From Echinicola sp. 20G (lineage in GTDB: Bacteria > Bacteroidota > Bacteroidia > Cytophagales > Cyclobacteriaceae), in the NCBI RefSeq assembly GCF_015533855.1, contig NZ_AP024154.1:2920501-2984500 (forward strand): a stretch of 64,000 nucleotides of DNA. Reading direction: 5' to 3'. Positions 44,483 through 53,634 of this stretch are shown here, in pieces. The position numbers were made by a program, and so were the translations under genes. Each line of letters begins with the position of its first letter. The stretch's first letter is position 1. The notes under the pieces are model-generated. The model was not told where the DNA came from. It did no database searches and saw only the letters and a list, made by a program, of their open reading frames with translations.

Positions 44483-46834
44483 ATGAAGCTTTCCCAATCA
44501 AATAGTGCCTTTAAGGCCATTTTTTTATTGTATTTAATCTTGCTTGGATTTACATTTCCCGCCTCGGGACAGCAAGGGCAATCATCGGTACGCGGAAAGG
44601 TCGTTGACAATGAAGGTCGGCCGATTTCCTATGTAACTATTCATTTCACAGAACTTAATAAGGGATCCCTTTCCGACAACAATGGAGACTTTGTAGTAGA
44701 AAATTTACCAGCTGGAAATTACCAACTGGTAATCTCTCATTTGAACTTTGGAGAAAGGAATATGCAAGTTGAGCTCAAGCCAAGTGAGAAAAAAGACCTT
44801 GGGCAATTAGTGCTTTATGAAAACGGGAGCGACCTTCAGGAAGTAGTTGTGGCCGATAGTAAAGTGAACCGCTTTGCAGGTAAGGCTACCGATTATGTGG
44901 CACGTATGCCATTGGAAAACCTTGAAAATCCTCAGGTATACAGTATGGTGACAAAAGAACTCCTTCAGGAGCAGGTTTTGACCGACATTGACCAGAGTGT
45001 CAGGAATGCGACCGGTGTGGTGCCCGTCATTTATCCATCTGGAGGCTTTGCTGCCACCTTCCGGGGTTTCAATGTCGGGATCAATTCCAGAAATGGCATG
45101 GAGACCTCTTCTGGCAGGTCCAGTGTGGACATTGCTAACATCGAGCGGATCGAGGTGCTGAAAGGTCCATCGGGGACCTTGTTTGGGAGTAATGTTTCTT
45201 CTTTCGGAGGTGTGGTAAATTTGGTCACAAAAAAGCCAATGCAAGAAAAGTTGACCGAAATAAGCTATACCACGGGAAGCTTTAACCTGCACCGGATCAC
45301 AGCTGACATCAATACTCCCCTGACTCAGGACAAGAAAACCCTGTTCAGGTTAAATACCGCGCTGAACCGTCAAAAAAGTTTTCTGGATTACGGGTTTAAC
45401 AACACCTTTCTGATTGCACCGAGCCTAAAGCACATTGCTAGCGACAGGCTATCGTTTACCTTGGACGCAGAGCTGTTCAATGCCAAAAGCACCCGAACAT
45501 TATATTCCAGGTATGATGCCAATTCTGGAATTACCGGTCCAGAAGAGCTGTTGATTGATTATAGGAAAGCCCTTTTTCATGAAGATGCCAATGCAGCCAC
45601 ATCCTCACTGAAACTATTTACCCAAGCCCAGTACCAACTGTCAGAAAACTGGATATCGACGACCTTGTTTTCTTTTGTGGAAGAGGACGTGGACCAGAGT
45701 TACCAGTATTACGCGACTTGGCTTTCGCCGAGTCTGGCTGCCAGGAACATAGGCAATTGGGGGCCGATCTATACCAGTTATACCAATATCCAGGAAAACA
45801 TCAACGGGGAATTTGCTACCGGAGGTATTCGTCACAAAATGCTCATAGGAGCGAGTTTGAGGTTTATGGATGCTAGGAGTGAGGCAGCCACATCAGGATT
45901 TATAGACACTGTAGATGTAACCACCGATTTTAAGGTGTTGCGAAAGCAGGAACTCGATCCCTATATGGTACCTGGAAACTGGCCAGGATGGCACCAGGCC
46001 AATGACAATACCTACAGTGCCTATGTGTCAGATGTGATAGCGCTGACTGATCGACTTTCCACCATGCTCAGTTTACGGCTGGACCATTTTTACAGGCCTG
46101 ATAATGGGGCTATCGAAGGCTATGAACAGACTTCACTGTCTCCGAAGCTCGGACTGGTGTACCAGCTGGTAAAAGAACAGGTGTCACTATTCGGAAATTA
46201 CATGAATGGCTTTCAAAACCAAGCCCCTGCCAACCAGCCAGACGGGGCAATGTTGGTACTTGATCCCTTATACGCAGAACAGGCAGAAGGAGGAGTGAAG
46301 GCAGAAGTCTTTGATAAGAAGCTCACCGCCACGGTGAGTTATTACCATATAGCCATTGATAATGCTGTACGGACCAATTCTGACGGTTTTATTGAACAGG
46401 ATGGCCGTCAGGTAAGTAAAGGAATCGATTTTGAAGTGATCGCCAATCCCATTGCCGGATTGAATATCGTGGGTGGCTACGCCTATAATGACAATAGGAT
46501 CGTCAAGGCCAGTAATGAAGCCATTGAGGGAAACAAAGCCGTGGGAGCACCAGAGAACGTGGCCAACCTTTGGCTTTCCTATGCCCTTCAGGGCAAGCTT
46601 AAGGGCCTTGGATTTGGGATCGGAGGAAATTACGTAGGGGAGAATTACTTATTCAGTGACAATGTATTTACCATTCCTTCCTATACATTGCTCAATGCTT
46701 CCGTATTCTTTGAACAACCCTCGTGGAGACTGGGGCTCAAAGGCAATAACCTTAACAATGAGAAGTACTGGTCCAGCTACGGCGTGGCTCAGGCACCTGC
46801 CAATTTTGCTGCCAATCTTACTGTCAGGTTTTAA
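44483..46834 (+). CDS. TonB-dependent siderophore-type receptor
   Basis: A 783-aa outer-membrane receptor. A signal peptide ends near PASGQ. A carboxypeptidase-like beta domain follows (about 35-115, VRGKVVDNEGRPISYVTIHF), then a plug (about 130-250) with ATGVVPVIYPSGGFAATFRG and IERIEVLKGPSGTLFG, and a barrel ending in NLTVRF. The plug wording RIEVLKGPSGTLFG and the final GNNLNNEKYWSSYG are typical of ferric-siderophore receptors. No partner ferric transport genes are adjacent. Its base composition looks more GC-rich than the flanking remnants, consistent with separate acquisition. Confidence 0.88.
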   Translation: MKLSQSNSAFKAIFLLYLILLGFTFPASGQQGQSSVRGKVVDNEGRPISYVTIHFTELNKGSLSDNNGDFVVENLPAGNYQLVISHLNFGERNMQVELKPSEKKDLGQLVLYENGSDLQEVVVADSKVNRFAGKATDYVARMPLENLENPQVYSMVTKELLQEQVLTDIDQSVRNATGVVPVIYPSGGFAATFRGFNVGINSRNGMETSSGRSSVDIANIERIEVLKGPSGTLFGSNVSSFGGVVNLVTKKPMQEKLTEISYTTGSFNLHRITADINTPLTQDKKTLFRLNTALNRQKSFLDYGFNNTFLIAPSLKHIASDRLSFTLDAELFNAKSTRTLYSRYDANSGITGPEELLIDYRKALFHEDANAATSSLKLFTQAQYQLSENWISTTLFSFVEEDVDQSYQYYATWLSPSLAARNIGNWGPIYTSYTNIQENINGEFATGGIRHKMLIGASLRFMDARSEAATSGFIDTVDVTTDFKVLRKQELDPYMVPGNWPGWHQANDNTYSAYVSDVIALTDRLSTMLSLRLDHFYRPDNGAIEGYEQTSLSPKLGLVYQLVKEQVSLFGNYMNGFQNQAPANQPDGAMLVLDPLYAEQAEGGVKAEVFDKKLTATVSYYHIAIDNAVRTNSDGFIEQDGRQVSKGIDFEVIANPIAGLNIVGGYAYNDNRIVKASNEAIEGNKAVGAPENVANLWLSYALQGKLKGLGFGIGGNYVGENYLFSDNVFTIPSYTLLNASVFFEQPSWRLGLKGNNLNNEKYWSSYGVAQAPANFAANLTVRF

Positions 46835-46883
46835 ACCCAGGACAAAAAAGAATAGCACGCCCTAAATTTAGCTGACTTTTTGG

Positions 46884-46912
46884 CCGTCAGATACCCGGTT
46901 ATCTGGCGGTTT
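46884..46912 (+). terminator. Terminator after the siderophore receptor
   Basis: CCGTCAGATA pairs with TATCTGGCGG (one G-U) and is followed by TTTATTTATTTT. The remaining 300 or so bases to 47239 show nothing recognisable. Confidence 0.8.
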
Positions 46913-47239
46913 ATTTATTTTAATAGTATGTAAATTTTACAAGGTTGAACAGGGGAGATCAAAAGTAAACAATTGTCACTACAGCTAGAGGTAAAGACAA
47001 TACTTTGGGAAGGGGAAAAAACTATTGATATGTGGATATTATTCCTGTATGGTTGGAGTGTTTGCCATTAAAGAAATTATTCAAGCGTATGATGGGAGTG
47101 AAGGAATGGAGACACATTATACTGTCCTTCATTTAGGCCAGTTTACATTATTTTGATACCCAAGACGCTGTCTGGGGGTAGTTCATTTTTAATACTTTTT
47201 GGTTCAATTTCTCGGTGACTTTAAATGTATATTAGGATG

Positions 47240-49753
47240 TTACTGGGCAATGAATTTATTAAAGGATATTGGATACTTTACTCCAAGTAGCATCTGGTAT
47301 TCTTTACAGAATAAATCATAAGACTGCTTTGCTATCCCTTTTTTACCTTCTCTGCATAAAGCACTACATTTAATCATAATGGCTTCCTCATTCAAGGGGT
47401 CATAGCTTAACATGCAGTCAGCTACCGATATTAAAATATGGTCATCTGAAATGATTTTTATCCAATTTTCAAGCTGATTTACAATCTTATTGGAGAAATC
47501 AACTTTAAAAGGGTCAATCCATTCCGATTGTATGGAAGGACAAATGTTGCCATTGGATAACAAATGAATAACTGATAAAACATCCTTTTCAAATAGATTT
47601 GATGTGTTGGTGTCCCCTAACAAATGCAAACATTCAATATAATCACAATACACATTTGGCCCTAATGTAATCCTCCAGTGATTGTTCTCTCCAATAAGCT
47701 CTGTAGAACCCGTTTTTTCCAATAGTAATCTAAGTTTACTAATATTTACATTTCTGTTGTTTCGGGCACTCGAGTCTGTTTTGTCAAACCATAGGGTTTC
47801 ATTTAATTTCAAGGATGAAATTCCTTTATCGTATTTCAGTGTGTTTAGAAAAATTAAGAGGAACAATTGCTTGAGCGTCGGTGTAAATTGTGAAGTGATT
47901 TCTTCGCCTTCCAAACTATATACCTGAAAGCCCCCTAGTAGATAGAAAGCTGATTTTTCTCTTTTCTTTTGTACTTCCCTATTGAGGTAAGATGCTGGAG
48001 AAGTGTAATGAATTGGGGTACTCCTGTTTTTTTTAAACTTGAGAAAAACAAAAGCACAAATCAAAAGCACAACTAAAATTCCCAATATGAAATATTTTAA
48101 TAAGCTTTTCCATTCATTTGGAGAAGATTGGAAAACTTCTGAAGGTAAAAGGGGAGGGTAAGCTTGTGAATAAATCCCTATGCCATCAGTGGAAGAGGTC
48201 AGTGCTATTAGTTTTCGGGAAGAAGGGGCTAGAAAGACATTGCTCCATGACTCTGTATCCAGGAATTTATACGGAATGGAATCAGCATAGAACTCCATTT
48301 CAGGTTCGAAAAGACTGAAGCTTGCCAATTTTAAGTGCGTATTGTATTTGCTACTGTTATAGACCAGCGTATAAAATCTACCAAGGTCGTGATCTACTAT
48401 CATGCTGGAAGATGGAACAAAGGGCGTTGATGGTTTTTCCATTTGCCAAACTTTGTTTATCTGGTTGTTGCTAAGCTTTAGTTGATATAGGTCATAGAAG
48501 TATTCGGTATTGATTCCTTGTTTTCCCATTTTACTACCGTAGCCACCAAAAATCAAAATGTCCTCATCTCCATTCTTCCCCAGAGCACTGAGGTAACGAG
48601 GGGGGATTTTTGAGGCCAAGTCCACTGAATCCCAACGATGCTCCTCAATATAATATTTGTTTAATTTGCTTTTATAGGTATAGTGGCCATAACCGCCAAA
48701 TGTATTGAAGCTTTTGTCTTTTTGATAAAAGAACCTGTTATGATGCCAAAGATCGGTTTCTTTACATACTATTGGTGAAAGGCTCCATGAACTTGAGTCA
48801 AAATTAAAAATACTCAAGTCTCCAGTGTCAAATGAATACGACCATAGCTGATGGCTCAGAGGGTTGTAAGTAATGGTGTTTCCTAAACACGGATAAGGAT
48901 TGCCTTTTTCCACATTGTAAGAAATTAAACTATCAGCGGCTACTATATAAACATGCACGGCACTTTTGGTAACAAAAAAAAGCTGACTGCCTTCATTGTC
49001 ATGTGTAATTCCGATTAATTCATCAAACTTTAGATTCTTTCTGTTTTTCCACCGTACATGTTCATCGATTTGCCAAATAGGATTTTGTACAATGGCCTCT
49101 GAATAAGAAATCTCATCAAAAGCACGATTATAACCATGTTTTCCCAACTTCCAATTATACATTAATTTTCCTTTTCCATTGATCACTTGAATGTCCCGGA
49201 GTGTCATCGGACAAACATCTGTGTTTAGAAATGAGGGGATTTTACTTGCCCCATAAATCATCCGAAATGATTTCAGCGTTTTGGCGACACTGCTTTTTTT
49301 TGTTTTTATTTTCCCGTTGATTGATAATGATAGTTCAGAATTAGAAGGGGATAAATTGAATTGTATTGGAATCCACTTGTTGAATCCTCCTTCTGGGATT
49401 TCTTCCCATTTGAAATTGAAAAGAACACTGTCCTTTACTACTAACCAAAAGTTGGAACCTGTGGAGGCTAAATTAGAGACGAGGTCTATGTTGGTGCCGT
49501 CATTGGCAATGATCCTGAAAATATAACCATAATGTCCATCACCCTGTCTGAAATTAGCCTCGAACTCCAGGTTGAAACCGTTTTTAAACTCAAAGGGTTT
49601 TTCTGGGGTAAGGTCCAATGAAGTCCTCTTATCCTGTATGACTTCATGTGAGGAAAAATATAATCCCGTACTTAAATCACTTTGACCAAATGAATTATGA
49701 AATAAGCAAAGAATTAGGAGCAATAAACAAATGTACCTGGTTAAAATAATCAC
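47240..49753 (-). CDS. Membrane-spanning sensor-regulator: LamG-like + Kelch-like + TM + SARP/OmpR-type DNA-binding domain
   Basis: An 837-aa protein with signal peptide (1-23). Residues about 30-215 are a LamG-like beta-sandwich (FKNGFNLEFEANFRQ, WKLGKHGYNRAFDE). About 230-530 is a Kelch/beta-propeller-like region (FNTFGGYGHY, ILIFGGYGSK). One transmembrane helix lies at 552-572. A cytoplasmic winged helix spans 602-710 with SSARNNRNVNISKLRLLLEKTG, closely matching SARP-type regulators. A BTAD-like helical tail (about 715-837) follows. The N-terminal half would face the periplasm and the C-terminal half bind DNA. It is divergent from susC across 722 bases, the usual position of a PUL regulator. 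Annotated relatives may be called galactose oxidase; I see no oxidase site. The role is inference. Confidence 0.8.
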   Translation of the reverse strand: MIILTRYICLLLLILCLFHNSFGQSDLSTGLYFSSHEVIQDKRTSLDLTPEKPFEFKNGFNLEFEANFRQGDGHYGYIFRIIANDGTNIDLVSNLASTGSNFWLVVKDSVLFNFKWEEIPEGGFNKWIPIQFNLSPSNSELSLSINGKIKTKKSSVAKTLKSFRMIYGASKIPSFLNTDVCPMTLRDIQVINGKGKLMYNWKLGKHGYNRAFDEISYSEAIVQNPIWQIDEHVRWKNRKNLKFDELIGITHDNEGSQLFFVTKSAVHVYIVAADSLISYNVEKGNPYPCLGNTITYNPLSHQLWSYSFDTGDLSIFNFDSSSWSLSPIVCKETDLWHHNRFFYQKDKSFNTFGGYGHYTYKSKLNKYYIEEHRWDSVDLASKIPPRYLSALGKNGDEDILIFGGYGSKMGKQGINTEYFYDLYQLKLSNNQINKVWQMEKPSTPFVPSSSMIVDHDLGRFYTLVYNSSKYNTHLKLASFSLFEPEMEFYADSIPYKFLDTESWSNVFLAPSSRKLIALTSSTDGIGIYSQAYPPLLPSEVFQSSPNEWKSLLKYFILGILVVLLICAFVFLKFKKNRSTPIHYTSPASYLNREVQKKREKSAFYLLGGFQVYSLEGEEITSQFTPTLKQLFLLIFLNTLKYDKGISSLKLNETLWFDKTDSSARNNRNVNISKLRLLLEKTGSTELIGENNHWRITLGPNVYCDYIECLHLLGDTNTSNLFEKDVLSVIHLLSNGNICPSIQSEWIDPFKVDFSNKIVNQLENWIKIISDDHILISVADCMLSYDPLNEEAIMIKCSALCREGKKGIAKQSYDLFCKEYQMLLGVKYPISFNKFIAQ

Positions 49754-50475
49754 GTTATATGTTGACTCAATTTACCTCACTAATGTATTAAAAAAAATTA
49801 TTGTAAACACTTCAAATTCTACATGTATGGGTTAAGTGCATCAAGAACGAAGATTAGGAAGAAGCTATTGTTTGTGAACTTTTCTTAAAGAGTCCTTTGT
49901 GAATACCTTAAAATTTGAGGCATTAAATGAGCCCTCTAGGTTTGATACGAACCAATGTAATTCAGATAAAAATTTTGTTGTCCGGTTAAAAATATGGATT
50001 AATGTAAATATTAATCAAAAATTAAGCGCTTTTTTATTGTTTATTATATCCCTGTTAATACCCCATGGTTTTCTTTGTGTGTAAGTTTTACCTCAAATCC
50101 CAAAATAACCATGAAGACACTGTTTAATAATGAATACCCGTACCTAAGATTTACCAATGAGACCAACTCCATTTGGTGCATGGATTTTTTAAATCTTTTA
50201 GCAGGCTGTATAAATACCTCAGTAAGAATAGAGGGACTGATTTTTTTCCATACCATGTTGTACCCTTATTTTCTTGAAAGAAGGCCCGATTTAATTTTCC
50301 AAAATCCAAAAGAATAGAATTTGAACGGACCAAACTTTATGAAGCTATAGGTTTTTTATGGGACTATATCCTCAAACCAATAGTAAATAATGTTTTGTCC
50401 ATCTTTTAATGATGCCGGTAATCTTTACCAGGTAAAATAACCCTAAACAATTTATCCATTCTTAACCTAGTTTTT
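49754..50475. other. Divergent intergenic region between PUL regulator and susC
   Basis: 722 bases, AT-rich, holding the divergent promoters. An ATG ORF at 50111-50317 (68 aa, containing NSIWCMDFLNLLAG) is of doubtful status and faintly recalls IS3-type transposases. Close to susC are two adjacent dyads. Confidence 0.5.
50417..50442. promoter_or_regulatory. Tandem GGTAA...ACC dyads upstream of susC
   Basis: GGTAATCTTTACC (50417-50429), one base, then GGTAAAATAACC (50431-50442). Both share GGTAA and ACC ends. They lie 34 bases before the susC ATG and could be operator half-sites for the divergent SARP-like regulator. Tentative. Confidence 0.35.
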
Positions 50476-53400
50476 ATGAGAAACAATAGACCAAAAAACA
50501 AGTGTTCCATTCAAAGACGATTTAAGAGCCGTTTGTTCTTTATGGTCATGATAGTGATGACACTTTCATTTTCGGCCAGTGCACAGAACGCCTATATTGT
50601 CACTGGAAAAGTAGTTGATGAGAATCGGGAACCGATTCCTGGAGTATCCATTCTACTCAAGGGTACAACCAAGGGTACAGTTACAGATATAGATGGAGAT
50701 TATTCCATATCTGTTAGCGGTACTGATCCTGTATTGGAATTTAGCTTTGTGGGATTTATTAAGCAAAGCATAGCGGTAGATGACAGATCCATGATCAATA
50801 TTACCATGGAAACCGATGTCGCAGGCTTGGAGGAAGTTGTTGTGGTAGGGTATGGTACCCAAAAGAAAGAATCTCTTACCAGTGCAGTTAGCCAGATAGA
50901 TTCGGAAAAAATAGAGACCACTACAAATGCCAGTTTGGCCCAAAAGCTTCAAGGGAAAGTACCAGGTTTGCAAATCAGGCAAAATTCAGGACAGCCAGGA
51001 GAGTTCAACACATCAATTAATATCCGGGGTTTTGGTGGGGCCCCCTTATATGTCATCGACGGAATACCCAGAGATGGATCCAGTGAATTTCAACGGTTGA
51101 ATTCGGAGGATATTGAATCAATATCTGTACTTAAAGATGCCTCAGCAGCTATTTATGGTGTACGAGCAGCCAACGGGGTCATTATTGTGACCACCAAAAA
51201 AGGAAAGGAAGGTAAGGCCAAATTCAATTATAATGGAACAGTTGGTATACAAAATCCAACTGATGTTCCTCGAATGGCAACTGCAAGTGAATGGGCACAA
51301 ATGAGAAATGATGCAGCTTTGCTCGGAACCGGAAGCCCTTTCTATTCCGAAGAGATATTGCAAAACTATATTGATGGTGTTCCAGGTTACGAAAGTACCG
51401 ATTGGTACAGTGAGACCATGAAAAACTATGCTCTCCAATATCAACATAATCTCTCAGCCAGTGGTGGAAGCGATGACGTTAGGTACTTTATCAGTGGAGG
51501 GTACTTTAACCAAGGAGGTTTGCTGGAGACCAATGACATCAAATACGAAAGATATACATTACGTTCCAATGTGACCGCGAAACTCACCAGTAATTTGGAA
51601 GCCAAAGTTTTTGTGGCCGGGAGGGTGGATGCACAAAGTCAGCCTGGAGAAAATTTCTTCAACATCTTCAAGGGAACAAGAACTACTTTACCGATAGAAA
51701 AACCCTTTGCCAATAACAACCCATTGTATCCAGGGATAGTTAGCTCAGGACAAAATCCTGTAGCCCTTTCCAACAGGGAGCTTACAGGATATAATGAAAC
51801 TACCGATAAAAATATCCAATCTCTCGTAGGACTGGAATACAAAGCTCCATTTTTGGAAGGATTGACACTTCAGGGAAATGTGGCCTATGACTTTACCCAA
51901 AACAATAACAAGAACCTGTTCAAAAGCTACAGGCTATATGAATATGATTTTGAGGATGATTCTTTTGTTTCCCAAACACAGCGTTCGGGAAATGCCAATA
52001 TCTCAAATAGGGCTTCCGATTTCAATAGACTTACACTGCAAGGCCAAGTTTCATATGAACGGTTATTTGGCGACCATCATGTAAGTGGTACAATGGTTTA
52101 CGAGCAACAGCAGACTTGGTCCCGATGGATGTCCGCACTCCGATATTACGATTTCTATACCAATGATCAGATAAATTTTGCCGGACTGAACAATCAGCAA
52201 GCCCAAGGGCTGGAGGACAAGACGGGTAGGATATCCTATGTGGGTAAATTCAATTATGATTACAAAGGAAAATATTTGGTGGAATTTGCCTTTAGGGAAG
52301 ATGGCTCTTACAGGTATCACCCCAATAGCCGATGGGGCTTTTTTCCAGTTGGATCAGTGGGGTGGCGAATTGCTGATGAGTCTTTTATGCAGCATGTTAG
52401 TTGGCTTTCAGACCTTAAACTGCGTGCCTCATATGGTATGGTGGGAGAGGATGCTGGTGCTCCTTTCCAATATGTAGCTGGATTTTCCACATCAGGTGGC
52501 AGAGGTTACGAATTCGAAAATAATGTCTACAGTGTTGGAGCAGTTTCACCTGGTATTGTCAATGAAAACCTGACTTGGTTTACATCCAAACTTCTTGATA
52601 TTGGAATTAATCTTGGTTTATGGGATGGTAGATTCAATATGGAGTTTGACGTCTACCAAAGAAATAGAGAGGGGTTACTTGCAGTAAGGAACCAATCCCT
52701 GCCCAATACCTTCGGGGGATCCCTGCCAGAAGAAAACCTGAACAGTGATCAAGTGAGGGGCTTGGATATGATGCTTTCTTACCGTAACCGAATAGGAGAC
52801 TTCAGCTATGGGATTTCAGGGAATTTTAATTACGCACGTACTAAGAACATCTATGTGGAAAGAGGCCCTTTCTTGAATAGTATGGATAGGTGGCGGGGAG
52901 GAAATCTCGATAGATATAATGATGTTGTTTGGGGCTATGAGTACCTCGGACAGTTCCAGAATGAAGAACAAATCATATATGCCCCCATCCAAAATGGGGA
53001 TTTGGGCAACTCAAGGGAACTTCCCGGAGATTTTCAGTACAAGGATGTCAATAATGATGGAGTGATCAACGGGGATGACATGTTGCCCATATTTTGGAAT
53101 GGGACCCCAAAAATGTTTTTTGGTTTAACAGTGGACGGGAAGTACAAGAACTTTGATTTCAGCCTGCTTTTTCAGGGAGCTGCCAAATATTCTGTCAGAT
53201 TTCAGGAGGTCTATGCTGAGATACTTGCCTTTAAGGGAAGCAATACTCCCGCTTACTTCTTCGACCGATGGCATAAGGCAGACCCTTACAATCTGGATAG
53301 TGAATGGATTCCGGGAAAATGGCCTTCATCAAGGTTGGTTGAGAATGTGGGGATGTTGTATGCAGAAAGTGAAAAGTGGAGAAGAGATGCTTCTTATGTT

Positions 53401-53622
53401 CGTTTTAAGAGCGCAGAAATAGGATATACTTTTTCTGGAAACTTACTTTCCAAGATCGGATTTGATAGACTCCGGGTTTATGGCAATGCCCACAATATAT
53501 TTACAATTACCGATCCTTTCGTAAAACCATTTGATCCAGAAAAACTAGAAGGACTTTTCAATACAGGGTTTACCTATCCCTTACAAAGGAGTTTCAATTT
53601 TGGTCTTAATGCTAGTTTCTAA
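50476..53622 (+). CDS. susC: SusC-like TonB-linked outer membrane transporter
   Basis: A 1048-aa outer-membrane glycan importer. A signal peptide ends near FSASAQ. Then come a carboxypeptidase-like domain (about 40-120, GKVVDENREPIPGVSILLKG), the SusC-specific EEVVVVGYGTQKKESLTSAV, a plug with SINIRGFGGAPLYVIDG and GVRAANGVIIVTTKKG, and a barrel ending GLNASF. Length is typical. susD begins 13 bases after the stop. It opens the PUL operon and imports oligosaccharides captured by SusD. Confidence 0.96.
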   Translation: MRNNRPKNKCSIQRRFKSRLFFMVMIVMTLSFSASAQNAYIVTGKVVDENREPIPGVSILLKGTTKGTVTDIDGDYSISVSGTDPVLEFSFVGFIKQSIAVDDRSMINITMETDVAGLEEVVVVGYGTQKKESLTSAVSQIDSEKIETTTNASLAQKLQGKVPGLQIRQNSGQPGEFNTSINIRGFGGAPLYVIDGIPRDGSSEFQRLNSEDIESISVLKDASAAIYGVRAANGVIIVTTKKGKEGKAKFNYNGTVGIQNPTDVPRMATASEWAQMRNDAALLGTGSPFYSEEILQNYIDGVPGYESTDWYSETMKNYALQYQHNLSASGGSDDVRYFISGGYFNQGGLLETNDIKYERYTLRSNVTAKLTSNLEAKVFVAGRVDAQSQPGENFFNIFKGTRTTLPIEKPFANNNPLYPGIVSSGQNPVALSNRELTGYNETTDKNIQSLVGLEYKAPFLEGLTLQGNVAYDFTQNNNKNLFKSYRLYEYDFEDDSFVSQTQRSGNANISNRASDFNRLTLQGQVSYERLFGDHHVSGTMVYEQQQTWSRWMSALRYYDFYTNDQINFAGLNNQQAQGLEDKTGRISYVGKFNYDYKGKYLVEFAFREDGSYRYHPNSRWGFFPVGSVGWRIADESFMQHVSWLSDLKLRASYGMVGEDAGAPFQYVAGFSTSGGRGYEFENNVYSVGAVSPGIVNENLTWFTSKLLDIGINLGLWDGRFNMEFDVYQRNREGLLAVRNQSLPNTFGGSLPEENLNSDQVRGLDMMLSYRNRIGDFSYGISGNFNYARTKNIYVERGPFLNSMDRWRGGNLDRYNDVVWGYEYLGQFQNEEQIIYAPIQNGDLGNSRELPGDFQYKDVNNDGVINGDDMLPIFWNGTPKMFFGLTVDGKYKNFDFSLLFQGAAKYSVRFQEVYAEILAFKGSNTPAYFFDRWHKADPYNLDSEWIPGKWPSSRLVENVGMLYAESEKWRRDASYVRFKSAEIGYTFSGNLLSKIGFDRLRVYGNAHNIFTITDPFVKPFDPEKLEGLFNTGFTYPLQRSFNFGLNASF

Positions 53623-53634
53623 ATCAAGTTAACC

